23,088 bases of DNA from a virus. Location of the stretch: the IMG/VR virus record IMGVR_UViG_3300042453_004207, positions 1-23,088 of that record; one strand, given 5' to 3'. Shown one piece after another: positions 13,081-20,705 of this stretch. The notes under the pieces are model-generated. The model ran no database searches and was not told where the DNA came from. It worked only from the letters and a program-made list of their open reading frames with translations. How positions within the stretch are numbered: the first letter of the stretch is position 1; each line of letters starts with the position of its first letter. The translations under genes were made by a program, and so were the position numbers.

Positions 13081-15699
13081 GTGATTAATTTACCAAGTTC
13101 AATAGCAAAAGGTGAGATTTTATCTTTTGCTTTAAATAAACCATTAGTTATTGCTGCGGTTTCTGATTCATATTGGTCGGATGCTTACAATATTCAGAAA
13201 TGTGTTGTTGTTTACAAATCTTCATCCGGTCATCAACGCAAGCGCCTTGAATTTGATTTTACACAAGAAAATCCAATAGTAACGGCGCAATGGTCATTAA
13301 AAGCTCGTAATTCATTTGAAATCGAAGAAATTGTTCTTATCGATTTTGATAACGGTAGTTATACGATTCCGCGTTCATCGCTCCCATCTGGTAAGGGTAT
13401 CTCTTTTGCCGGAGAGGGTGGTGGGGGATCTGTTGTTGCTGAGGTTGTGCATAATTACCAGTTAAACGGAAATGCAACTACGTCAATAGCAAACGGAAAC
13501 GACTTATATATAGGCGGTTCTTTTTCGAGCGTTAGATATTCGGCGAATGGAGTTGTTAAAATCGATTCAAATACGGCTGAAAATGTCGAATTGGATCAAT
13601 TCGCTGCGGGATTTCCTAAGATAAACGGTAATATTTCTAAGGCAGTTTACGATGGTCCCGATGTGATGTATATTATCGGGTCATTCACTCAAGTTGAAAA
13701 CCTAACCAGACGCCATTGTGCGAGATTATTAAGAAACGGAAACGATTGGGTACTTGACACCAATGTTTCAATTAATTTTCAACTTGGTTTTCCTCCAACT
13801 GATATATTAGTTCACACTAACTATCTTTTTTTTACTTGTCCCGGGTCGTTTGCTAGTTTCGTTGCGTTTAATAAAACATCGTTTGCGGTAGTGGCGTCTG
13901 GATATGGAGGGGCAAGCGCTTCGACGTTTTACAAGCTCGCGGTCGATGATCGATATGTCTATTACTGCGGATTTTTATCGGTTTCCGGAAATCAAGGTCG
14001 AATTTATAGAAGGGATCTTCAAAGTCCGTCTTTGGCTCTTGACACTTCTTTTACTTATACAACAACTAACACATCTATTACCGACATTAGTGTAGTTGGT
14101 AATGATGTTTATATTGCTGGTAGTTTTACGAATTATTCTACGGGTTATTATTTAGCAAAATTCAATAAAAATACCGGAGCAATTGACACGAATTTTGCAT
14201 CTCCTGTTAATTCTTCGCATTTAAGCGGTCGATTAATTTGGAGTATTGTCGTAGATGGCGACCATATTTATGCGGGTGGAACTATACCGCAACTTGGAAA
14301 AAATCTAATTAAAATCAACCGATTTACCGGGGCATTGCTTTCGGAGTTCGATGCCGGAACGATTTGCAGTGTTGGTTCTGGAACAGCGGTGGTCAACACG
14401 GTTGTAAAAAACGGACCTTATATTTACCCAATGGGAACTTTTGAGGGACGAAATTCTACAGCCAATTCAATTCGTGTTATAAATCTCGCAAAAGTTGATG
14501 CCGTAAGCGGAGCACTGATTACGGAATTTAATACAAAAGATCAACAACTTGCTGTGAGTGAAAAAATTTCCTTCATCGATTTTGGAACCACTGGAACGCG
14601 AGTTTTTGGAGATTTTCAAGGTTGGGGAGGATTTTCTAGGGCGGGTGTTGCAAAGTTCACAAAAGATTCTTATGGTAACTGGAAGATTGTTGAATCATTT
14701 GATCCCGGCGTCGGTGGTACCTCGGTAAATACCATGGCACTAGATGGAGATCATCTTTATCTTGGGGGTAACTTTAATACTTGGGCGGGTGCTTCTAGGT
14801 TAAAGGTGGCGCGCATTAGCTCCATCAACGGCTCTCTCGATCCGTTTTTTGGCGTTGGCGTTTTTACCAGCGGAGTTACTAGCGGACAGTTTAACGGTTT
14901 TTTAAATCAAGCCGTAAACAAAATCATTGTTGATGGCGACAATGTTTTTTTTGGAACATCGAGTACTCTTTATAGTAAAAAATCATCAACGGGTTCTGCG
15001 GTGTCCACGTCGTTTCCATACTGGATGAGTGTGAATAAACTAACAAACACAGAAAGCATTCCGACTTTTGGTCCGAATGGAATAGTTTATGAAATGCTTA
15101 TTGATGGAAATAATATTTATTTTGGTGGGACTTTCACAAGCTGGGCTGGAACAACGAGAAGTTATTTAGCAAAAGCGAATAAAACAAACGGAGCGCTAGA
15201 TACCCAGTGGGTACCACCGACAGGCTATACGGCTACCGGTTCTGGAGATTATGTGACCAAAATGAAAATGATTGGTTCAAATATTCTAGTTGGCTCGCAC
15301 ACGCAGGCTGTGGGTGGTGTTTCTGGTAACGGCGGCGTTTTCTTTGTCAACAAAGACACCGGCGCTCTTGTACAAACTTACCTAGCAACTTCTTTTGGTG
15401 GTTCATCTTCGCGAGTAACCACAGGAAGTATTTTAGAAGACGCAGAATACGTTTATCTTTGTACAGGAAGAAATGTTACAAACTTGAGCATTTCATTCCG
15501 TAGAATTCGTAAATCCGATCTTGCTCTCGACACTTCGTGGGGATTTTTTAATATCGGCGCATTGATACTTGCCGCTGAGATTTATCAAAATGAAATAATT
15601 CTCTGTACTTCTGCGAATAGTACTTTTAATTTAATGCCGCACTCTAAAAGAATTTTTTCAATGAATACCTCCGATGGTAGTCAAAGGGCTAACATTTAA
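13081..15699 (+). CDS. Receptor-binding protein candidate, delta-60-like propeller (paralogue 1)
   Basis: An 872-residue protein from a GTG start preceded by GGGGG. Residues 1-110 are the shared N-terminal domain, followed by the hinge GEGGGGS (111-117). The rest is built from repeats of about 40-60 residues of the type LYLGGNFNTWAGASR, then KVARISSINGSLDPFF, matching delta-60/DUF5122-like propeller repeats. The architecture suggests a virion-docked protein with a beta-propeller head that binds a host surface structure. The coding sequence is AT-rich (16 of 60 bases G+C at 14101-14160). It is followed by a terminator and then by a co-linear paralogue. Confidence 0.8.
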   Translation: MINLPSSIAKGEILSFALNKPLVIAAVSDSYWSDAYNIQKCVVVYKSSSGHQRKRLEFDFTQENPIVTAQWSLKARNSFEIEEIVLIDFDNGSYTIPRSSLPSGKGISFAGEGGGGSVVAEVVHNYQLNGNATTSIANGNDLYIGGSFSSVRYSANGVVKIDSNTAENVELDQFAAGFPKINGNISKAVYDGPDVMYIIGSFTQVENLTRRHCARLLRNGNDWVLDTNVSINFQLGFPPTDILVHTNYLFFTCPGSFASFVAFNKTSFAVVASGYGGASASTFYKLAVDDRYVYYCGFLSVSGNQGRIYRRDLQSPSLALDTSFTYTTTNTSITDISVVGNDVYIAGSFTNYSTGYYLAKFNKNTGAIDTNFASPVNSSHLSGRLIWSIVVDGDHIYAGGTIPQLGKNLIKINRFTGALLSEFDAGTICSVGSGTAVVNTVVKNGPYIYPMGTFEGRNSTANSIRVINLAKVDAVSGALITEFNTKDQQLAVSEKISFIDFGTTGTRVFGDFQGWGGFSRAGVAKFTKDSYGNWKIVESFDPGVGGTSVNTMALDGDHLYLGGNFNTWAGASRLKVARISSINGSLDPFFGVGVFTSGVTSGQFNGFLNQAVNKIIVDGDNVFFGTSSTLYSKKSSTGSAVSTSFPYWMSVNKLTNTESIPTFGPNGIVYEMLIDGNNIYFGGTFTSWAGTTRSYLAKANKTNGALDTQWVPPTGYTATGSGDYVTKMKMIGSNILVGSHTQAVGGVSGNGGVFFVNKDTGALVQTYLATSFGGSSSRVTTGSILEDAEYVYLCTGRNVTNLSISFRRIRKSDLALDTSWGFFNIGALILAAEIYQNEIILCTSANSTFNLMPHSKRIFSMNTSDGSQRANI

Positions 15700-15711
15700 T
15701 AAGACACAAAA

Positions 15712-15739
15712 CTTCTTGAGTTGGTTCAAGAGGCTTTTT
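15712..15739 (+). terminator. Intrinsic terminator between propeller genes
   Basis: CTTCTTGA (15712-15719) pairs with TCAAGAGG (15726-15733) over a 6-nt loop (eight pairs, one G-U), followed by CTTTTT. Confidence 0.8.
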
Positions 15740-15757
15740 ATAAAAGGAAAATAAGCT

Positions 15758-18490
15758 ATGATTAATTTACCAAGCTCTTTAGCCAAGGGCGAAATTCTTA
15801 CTTTTGCTCTTAATAAGACATTAGTAACATCGGCTACTTCGGACACTTATTGGTCCGATACCGCAAATATTCAAAAGTGTATCGTTGTTTATAAATCAAC
15901 CTCAGGTCATCAACGCAAGAAACTTGAGTTTGATTTTACACAAGAATCACCAACAACTACTGCCGAATGGTCAGTTAAAGCGCGTAATGCATTTGAAATC
16001 GAAGAGATTGTTCTCATCGATTTTGACGGCGGTAGTTACACGATTCCGCGTTCTTCACTTCCGTCTGGTAAGGGTATTTCCTTTGCTGGAGAAGGCGGCG
16101 GAGGTGGTGGATCGATTGTCACTGAAGTTGTGCATAATTATATGCCAAACGGCGCAATTAATGATATGGCCACAGACGGTAGTAATATCTTCATTGGTGG
16201 GGCGTTTACCCAACTTCGTTTTATGGCTCCCTATGCCGCCACGATCAGCTCAACAACGGCTGAGAACGTGCTCACTGATCAGATGAGTGGGAAGTTCCCT
16301 CAATTTAACGGAGCTATTAATTGCTTTGTTTTTGACGGGCCAAACACCCTTTTTGTCGGTGGCAATTTCACTCAAATGAACGGCGTAGCACGCAGAGGTA
16401 TCGCCAAACTCATCAGGTCAGGAAATGGATGGGTATCTGACGCTTCCTGGAATGAGCTCGGAAAGAGAGAATTGAATAACGCGAACGCGAATGCTCTTTC
16501 TATCTATGGAGACGAACTCTACATTGGTTCCGGTGGCAGTGCTGCCTTTTACAAGGACAATCTTGGAGTCAGCAGCGGGATCTATTTTGCAGCAGTAAAC
16601 AAAAACACAGGGGCAAAGATAGCTAGCGGTTTTGTCGGCACCGGAGGCATTTTTGCTAACGTAACAGGTGCCTATACCTCTGCAATCGAAACGGACGAAA
16701 CACACACCTATTTTTCATGCGGATTCGATTCTACTGCGTTTTCAGTGTGCCGATACAATCGCGAAACTAAAGCGATCGAAAAAATTCTTTCGCAAGTCAC
16801 GTTTTCAGGGAATTCTGGTGGCATCTATTGTTTGAAGGTAGTTGGCGGTGATCTGTTCATCGGTGGAGGAAACCTCTATGTGAACGGCACCATCACAAAC
16901 GACAGAAACCTTCTTAAATATAATAAAGGCACACTGCAAAAAGATGCGACCTTCCAAGCGATCATTTCCACGACTGATCAGATCAATGTAAGAGTTCTGA
17001 AGATTTTAACTGACGCGTCTGGAAATCTAATCGTCGGTGGCCGTTTTCTTAGTTCTTTAGGCAACAATCTAGCGAAGATTGACAAATCTACTGGCGCAAA
17101 AATCACAGCATTTAACAGCGGAAATGTTGCCAGAAACAACCTTGCTATCTCCTCCAACGGAAGGGGTTTCGTTAGCGACATGGTAATCTCTGGTGGGGTT
17201 CTCTATGTTGCTGGGAAGTTTTCTGGTCAGGGGATTACTGCGGACCCTATTACAGTCCGAAATGTGGCTAAGGTCGATGTTACTACTGGCGAAGTCGACA
17301 CCGCATTCTTGTCAAAGGACTCTCTTTTGGATTTTTCCTCTGTCGATTTTCCCGAGCACGTCAACTGCTTGGTGTTGGATTCCGATAGACTTATTCTCGG
17401 TGGTGTTTTTCCAGCTTACGGAGGCTACGCTCGCCAGGGCGTCGCGAAGCTCACGAAGGACGCTGATGGGAATTGGAAGGTAGTCGACGCGTTCAATACC
17501 GCAAGCGGTGGGACCGCAGTGAACACACTGGCACTCTCTGGGAACGATCTCTACATCGGTGGCACGTTCACGACCTGGGCGGGCTCGGCGCGAAACCGCG
17601 TCGCAAAGCTCAACGCTACGACCGGGGCACTCGACCCGAGCTTCGGGTTCGGTGTGTTTACGAGCGGACTTATGACCGGGCAGTTCAACGGCGTGACAAA
17701 CACTGTGAACAAGTTGGTCGTCGATGGAACAGATCTGGTGATCGCTGGCGCGTTTACGACCTATTCTAGAAAATCTTCTTCGAGCGCCGCAGTCAACACG
17801 TCGACGCCTTACTGGATCAGGGTCAACACATCGACGAACACCGAAACGGTCCCATCATTCGGTGCCCCAAGCTCCATTGTGGATTTTGATATCCTCGGAG
17901 ACTCAATTTTCGCTGGGGGAAGTTTTACCACATGGGGCGGAACTAACCTTGGAACCGCAGCAGGAACCGGCAGACTTGCGAAAGCAAATAAAGTCACAGG
18001 AGCGCTGGATACTGCTTTCGTTCCCGATTTCAGCGGTGGAATTATCCTTGTGAAAGCGACCTCAGCTGGGATTTTTGTTGGAACCCAAGGCGCATCGATC
18101 AACGGAGTCTCAGGACCTCTTGCGGCTCAGAGTTCGGGCTCGGCATTTTTGAACGCGAATACCGGAGCGACTGTTCAGCAGTATTTTGAACCGTTCATCT
18201 CTCTGTCTGTTGGTGTAATCGCTGAGAATTCAACGCACTACTTCATTTCAGGCGTTAGCACCGGGAATGGCTTTGGACTCGCAAAGATAGCTAAGACCGA
18301 TCTCCAGATCGCGCCGGTTGTCTATTCTCCGCAGGGCAGTAATGCCTATAGCGCGATTGGTGGAATGGTCGCGGTTGGTGGGGAGATCATTGTCGGATTC
18401 GCTGCGACAAACCCTTATTTCTTCACTCCAAAGGAGAAATATCTCTTTTCGATCTCCGAATCTTCGGGACAGCTAAACTCCAATATCTAA
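15758..18490 (+). CDS. Receptor-binding protein candidate, delta-60-like propeller (paralogue 2)
   Basis: A 910-residue paralogue of the preceding gene. The first 110 residues are nearly the same (FEIEEIVLIDFD, SSLPSGKGISFAGEGGGG), then the propeller half diverges but keeps order: for example LYIGGTFTTWAGSARNRVAK here against LYLGGNFNTWAGASRLKVAR there, and FGVFTSG with GQFNG in both. Base composition changes along the gene: the first 400 bp resemble paralogue 1, whereas 17581-17640 has 42 of 60 bases G+C. This suggests the head region came from a phage of higher GC content. ATG start with AAGGA upstream; a strong terminator follows. Confidence 0.8.
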   Translation: MINLPSSLAKGEILTFALNKTLVTSATSDTYWSDTANIQKCIVVYKSTSGHQRKKLEFDFTQESPTTTAEWSVKARNAFEIEEIVLIDFDGGSYTIPRSSLPSGKGISFAGEGGGGGGSIVTEVVHNYMPNGAINDMATDGSNIFIGGAFTQLRFMAPYAATISSTTAENVLTDQMSGKFPQFNGAINCFVFDGPNTLFVGGNFTQMNGVARRGIAKLIRSGNGWVSDASWNELGKRELNNANANALSIYGDELYIGSGGSAAFYKDNLGVSSGIYFAAVNKNTGAKIASGFVGTGGIFANVTGAYTSAIETDETHTYFSCGFDSTAFSVCRYNRETKAIEKILSQVTFSGNSGGIYCLKVVGGDLFIGGGNLYVNGTITNDRNLLKYNKGTLQKDATFQAIISTTDQINVRVLKILTDASGNLIVGGRFLSSLGNNLAKIDKSTGAKITAFNSGNVARNNLAISSNGRGFVSDMVISGGVLYVAGKFSGQGITADPITVRNVAKVDVTTGEVDTAFLSKDSLLDFSSVDFPEHVNCLVLDSDRLILGGVFPAYGGYARQGVAKLTKDADGNWKVVDAFNTASGGTAVNTLALSGNDLYIGGTFTTWAGSARNRVAKLNATTGALDPSFGFGVFTSGLMTGQFNGVTNTVNKLVVDGTDLVIAGAFTTYSRKSSSSAAVNTSTPYWIRVNTSTNTETVPSFGAPSSIVDFDILGDSIFAGGSFTTWGGTNLGTAAGTGRLAKANKVTGALDTAFVPDFSGGIILVKATSAGIFVGTQGASINGVSGPLAAQSSGSAFLNANTGATVQQYFEPFISLSVGVIAENSTHYFISGVSTGNGFGLAKIAKTDLQIAPVVYSPQGSNAYSAIGGMVAVGGEIIVGFAATNPYFFTPKEKYLFSISESSGQLNSNI

Positions 18491-18512
18491 AACCAGCACG
18501 CACACACAGGGG

Positions 18513-18546
18513 GGCTCGCGGGAAACCGCGGGCCTTTCCCTTTTTT
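18513..18546 (+). terminator. Intrinsic terminator with GAAA tetraloop
   Basis: A 9-bp stem (18513-18521 with 18526-18534, one G-U pair) closes a GAAA tetraloop and is followed by TTTCCC and six T (18541-18546). Confidence 0.85.
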
Positions 18547-18547
18547 A

Positions 18548-18575
18548 TTGCCCTTTTATTTAATTCATATATAAT
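18548..18575 (+). promoter_or_regulatory. Sigma70-like promoter
   Basis: TATAAT (18570-18575) lies 16 bases after TTGCCC (18548-18553), a weak match to the -35 box. Transcription would begin at or very near the ATG at 18582, giving a leaderless message. It follows the terminator of the propeller gene. Confidence 0.45.
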
Positions 18576-18581
18576 ATACGC

Positions 18582-18785
18582 ATGGCTAGAATTGTGCTTA
18601 AAGACCCTCGTTCCCCTTCTCTTAAAAAGACAATGAAACCACCGTCCTTGCGATATAAATCGCTATTTTACCAAATGGCGTTATTAAACATTATTCAAAC
18701 AATTTCAATAGTTTATCTTATAAATAAAGATAAAATTGACCCTATTATTATTCCTATTGTTAAAAAAGCAAAACAATTACTATAA
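18582..18785 (+). CDS. Small basic single-TM protein
   Basis: A 67-residue product with a basic N-terminal third and one hydrophobic segment (about residues 32-48), then a second partly hydrophobic stretch (IDPIIIPIV). No Shine-Dalgarno sequence precedes the ATG; a TATAAT box ends seven bases upstream. It could be a small holin or a membrane protein of the ejection machinery, but nothing in the sequence is diagnostic. It is followed by the motif at 18787. Confidence 0.5.
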   Translation: MARIVLKDPRSPSLKKTMKPPSLRYKSLFYQMALLNIIQTISIVYLINKDKIDPIIIPIVKKAKQLL

Positions 18786-18798
18786 TTTAACAACTATA
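18786..18798 (+). promoter_or_regulatory. TTAACAACTATA motif, before 18802
   Basis: An exact TTAACAACTATA (18787-18798) ends three bases before the ATG at 18802. If it behaves like a -10 region the start site would fall inside the gene, so it may serve the genes further downstream or act at the translation level. Confidence 0.45.
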
Positions 18799-18801
18799 AA
18801 C

Positions 18802-19056
18802 ATGGCTACTCCTGCAAAGGGCAAACGGTTTACTAAGATTGTTAAAACAGTTGGCGGACGTACACGCAAAGTGTCGTATGGTCAGGCTGGTAAGGCGTCC
18901 GATGGCGGGGATCGTATACGTCCCGGCACTAGCAAGGGCGACGCATACTGCGCCAGATCCAATAAAATTAAAGGTGACTGGAGAAGCGATCCTAATTCAC
19001 CTAATAACCTTTCCCGCCGAAAGTGGAAATGCATCGGGAATAAATCCCGACGTTAA
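18802..19056 (+). CDS. Small basic phage protein
   Basis: An 84-residue, very basic product from the ATG at 18802; an in-frame ATG at 18736 would add 22 residues that overlap the previous gene and cover the TTAACAACTATA motif, so I reject it. The sequence GGRTRKVSYGQAGKA, then DRIRPGTSKGDAYCARS and NNLSRRKWKC, resembles short conserved proteins found near structural genes of aquatic phages. I cannot attach a function. The basic charge suggests DNA contact or packaging inside the head. Confidence 0.7.
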   Translation: MATPAKGKRFTKIVKTVGGRTRKVSYGQAGKASDGGDRIRPGTSKGDAYCARSNKIKGDWRSDPNSPNNLSRRKWKCIGNKSRR

Positions 19057-19059
19057 TTT

Positions 19060-19248
19060 ATGTCCGAGCGTTTTTCTAAAACCAAAAAAGCTATTAGAAA
19101 AACAGAAGGGGCTAAACCTACTAACCCCGAACTATACGCTCGCGTTAAATCTGAAGCTAAACAAAAGTTTGACAGATGGCCATCAGCCTACGCTTCCGCT
19201 TGGGTGGTAAAAACTTATAAAGCTCGCGGTGGAGGCTACCGCTCGTGA
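19060..19248 (+). CDS. Small basic protein, DUF5872-like N-terminal half
   Basis: A 62-residue basic product containing NPELYARVKSEAKQKF, then WPSAYASAWVVKTYKARGGG. As I recall the DUF5872 family, its members open with a helix of this kind (D/NPELW-x2-VK) and a W-SA segment ending in YK-RGGGY. Here that part stands alone and its stop overlaps the next start by 4 nt. Function is unknown; the family is common in marine phages and bacteria. Domain naming is from memory. Confidence 0.65.
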   Translation: MSERFSKTKKAIRKTEGAKPTNPELYARVKSEAKQKFDRWPSAYASAWVVKTYKARGGGYRS

Positions 19249-19490
19249 GTCTAAAGCGTTGGTTCGCTGAAAAATGGACGAATCAGAAAGGCGACGAATG
19301 CGGCGCTGGAACTACCAAAGGTACGCCAAAATGTCGTCCATCTAAAAAAGTTACATCTGAAACTCCTAAAACTTGGGGAGAGCTTTCCGAATCGCAAAAG
19401 AAAAGGGCGATATCTGACAAACAAAAGGTTGGACACGCGACCAGTAAGGTGCGGTTTTCAAGATTAAAAAAGGCTATGAAAAAGTCTTAA
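19245..19490 (+). CDS. Small basic protein, DUF5872-like C-terminal half
   Basis: An 81-residue basic product from a GTG start overlapping the preceding stop (GTGA), with GGAGG nine bases upstream. It begins LKRWFAEKWTNQKG and continues with ECG, KCRPSKK and a Lys-rich C-terminus. In DUF5872-type proteins, as I recall them, a similar (S)L-x-W-x-EEW segment follows the first half found in the upstream gene. The two genes may therefore be a split form of one protein. Function unknown. Confidence 0.65.
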   Translation: MSLKRWFAEKWTNQKGDECGAGTTKGTPKCRPSKKVTSETPKTWGELSESQKKRAISDKQKVGHATSKVRFSRLKKAMKKS

Positions 19491-19491
19491 T

Positions 19492-19653
19492 ATGTTTACT
19501 TCTAAATTTTCAAAACTTAAAAAGATTCTTGGTCCTAAATTTGGCTCTAAACAAGTTGCGACTGCTCAAAAAGAAGCTTCTGAAAACCCAAAAGAATTTC
19601 TTAAAAAGATGAAGGAACCAAGTATTAAAAAAATTAAAGGAATTGCTTTCTAA
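19492..19653 (+). CDS. 53-residue basic protein
   Basis: A short gene of 53 codons plus stop, starting ATG one base after the previous stop and sharing its last A with the next ATG (TAATG). The product (starts MFTSKFSKLKKILGPKF, ends KKIKGIAF) is Lys-rich and probably helical. Exact fit between two genes, codon use like its neighbours and tight overlaps support that it is real. Function unknown; like the two preceding proteins it may bind DNA or be carried in the head. Confidence 0.6.
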   Translation: MFTSKFSKLKKILGPKFGSKQVATAQKEASENPKEFLKKMKEPSIKKIKGIAF

Positions 19654-20153
19654 TGGATCGCGCTAAACTTGACGAATTTCTTCGTAAAATCATGCAGCTT
19701 GAATCTTCTGGCGGCAAAGATACCGATCATCGTCGCATGACCGCCGGTTTACATGAGGGCGATGCTGCTATGGGCAGTTTCGGTATTATGCCAAAAACGG
19801 CAGATGAGTTTATTAATCGTCGCAAAATGAAAGGTCAATTTGGACCCGATGAGGCGATTATGAAACAAATGTCGCCAGAACAGCTTAAAGAATTTCTCGC
19901 CGGTAACGAAAGAGTTGAGTCCAATCTAGCCCGCGATATTGGAGAGCACGTGCTTCGTCGATCAGGTGGGGATGAAGACAAAGCTGCTTATATGTGGAAT
20001 ATGGGCCACAATAAAAAAGCTTCTTCGATTGACGGAGAAGATTTAGCTGAAAGCGATTATGTTAGGAAATTTCGCCGCTTGAAAAACCTTCTTAGCGGTA
20101 AAAAAACAGCTATTGCAGATGGTTCTGACAGTAGCGGTGGAGTAATGCCATAA
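19653..20153 (+). CDS. Lysozyme-like transglycosylase (SLT type)
   Basis: A 166-residue protein with the layout of a lysozyme-fold transglycosylase: E17 in MQLESSGG as the likely catalytic Glu, GSFGIMPKTADEF (residues 41-53) matching the G-QIMP-TA motif, and AAYMWNMGHN (about 110-119) matching the YN-G motif. It would cut the glycan strands of peptidoglycan. There is no signal peptide. Its place among putative internal virion genes, far from the M15 endolysin, suggests it works at DNA entry rather than at lysis. It overlaps the previous gene by one base. Confidence 0.7.
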   Translation: MDRAKLDEFLRKIMQLESSGGKDTDHRRMTAGLHEGDAAMGSFGIMPKTADEFINRRKMKGQFGPDEAIMKQMSPEQLKEFLAGNERVESNLARDIGEHVLRRSGGDEDKAAYMWNMGHNKKASSIDGEDLAESDYVRKFRRLKNLLSGKKTAIADGSDSSGGVMP

Positions 20154-20163
20154 AGGAAATATT

Positions 20164-20580
20164 ATGAGAGACATTTTAGTACATTTAAGAGCAATGCAAA
20201 TGTTTGCACAAACGGCACATCATCTTGTTGCCCGTGCGCCATTTCACAGCGATCACAACTTCTTTGGTGACGCTTATGAAGCCGCCGCTAAGGATTACGA
20301 TGGTGTTGCAGAACGTATCCTTGGTCTTATGGGTGAAGATGCTCTTCGTCCACAAACCATTCTAATGGAAGTTTCTGAAAAACTCAAGATGGCTCCTTCA
20401 ACCGGAGTTAAAGAAAACAAGATGTTCTATCAGTATCAACAGATGATGGAGCAAGAGCTTTGTAAGAAAATTTCGGCTACAATCGCCGCCGGAGTTTCTC
20501 CGGGCACAGAGCAGCTTCTTGGTACAATTTGCGATAACTCTGAAATCCGTCAGTATAAAATTAAACAGCGCATTAAATAA
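20164..20580 (+). CDS. Dps-like ferritin-family protein
   Basis: A 138-residue helical protein. H19, H31, D46 and E50 have spacings of 12, 15 and 4, identical to the ferroxidase ligands of Dps (H51, H63, D78 and E82 in E. coli). The surrounding text also fits: AHHLV-x4-FHSDHNFF, then Y-x7-YDGVAERILGL. The usual HWN segment is changed to HHLV, and the second Dps acidic ligand four residues after H31 is a Gly with Asp next to it. Dps proteins form dodecameric shells that oxidise iron and shield DNA from peroxide. A phage copy could protect its DNA or pack in virions. AAGGA precedes the ATG. Confidence 0.75.
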   Translation: MRDILVHLRAMQMFAQTAHHLVARAPFHSDHNFFGDAYEAAAKDYDGVAERILGLMGEDALRPQTILMEVSEKLKMAPSTGVKENKMFYQYQQMMEQELCKKISATIAAGVSPGTEQLLGTICDNSEIRQYKIKQRIK

Positions 20581-20705
20581 TGTCTTCTTCAGCTAATACA
20601 TACACAACTCTTAAACCCATATACAAAGAGTCATATGGGTCTAAGGAGCGTTTCAAAAAGGTCAAGGAAATGTGTAAGTGTAAGGATAAGAAAGATAAGA
20701 AGTAA
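20580..20705 (+). CDS. 41-residue Lys-rich protein with CKC
   Basis: A short gene sharing one base with the stop before it and one with the ATG after it (TAATG at both joints). The product, 41 residues, contains LKPIYKESYG and ends in a Lys/Asp tail with MCKCKDKK. The precise fit between two genes suggests it is translated. No function can be assigned. Confidence 0.5.
   Translation: MSSSANTYTTLKPIYKESYGSKERFKKVKEMCKCKDKKDKK

Noticed and set aside
13081-18490. Diversity-generating retroelement acting on the paired receptor-binding genes
   Set aside because: No reverse transcriptase gene and no template/variable repeat pair with A-specific changes were seen; the paralogues differ throughout.
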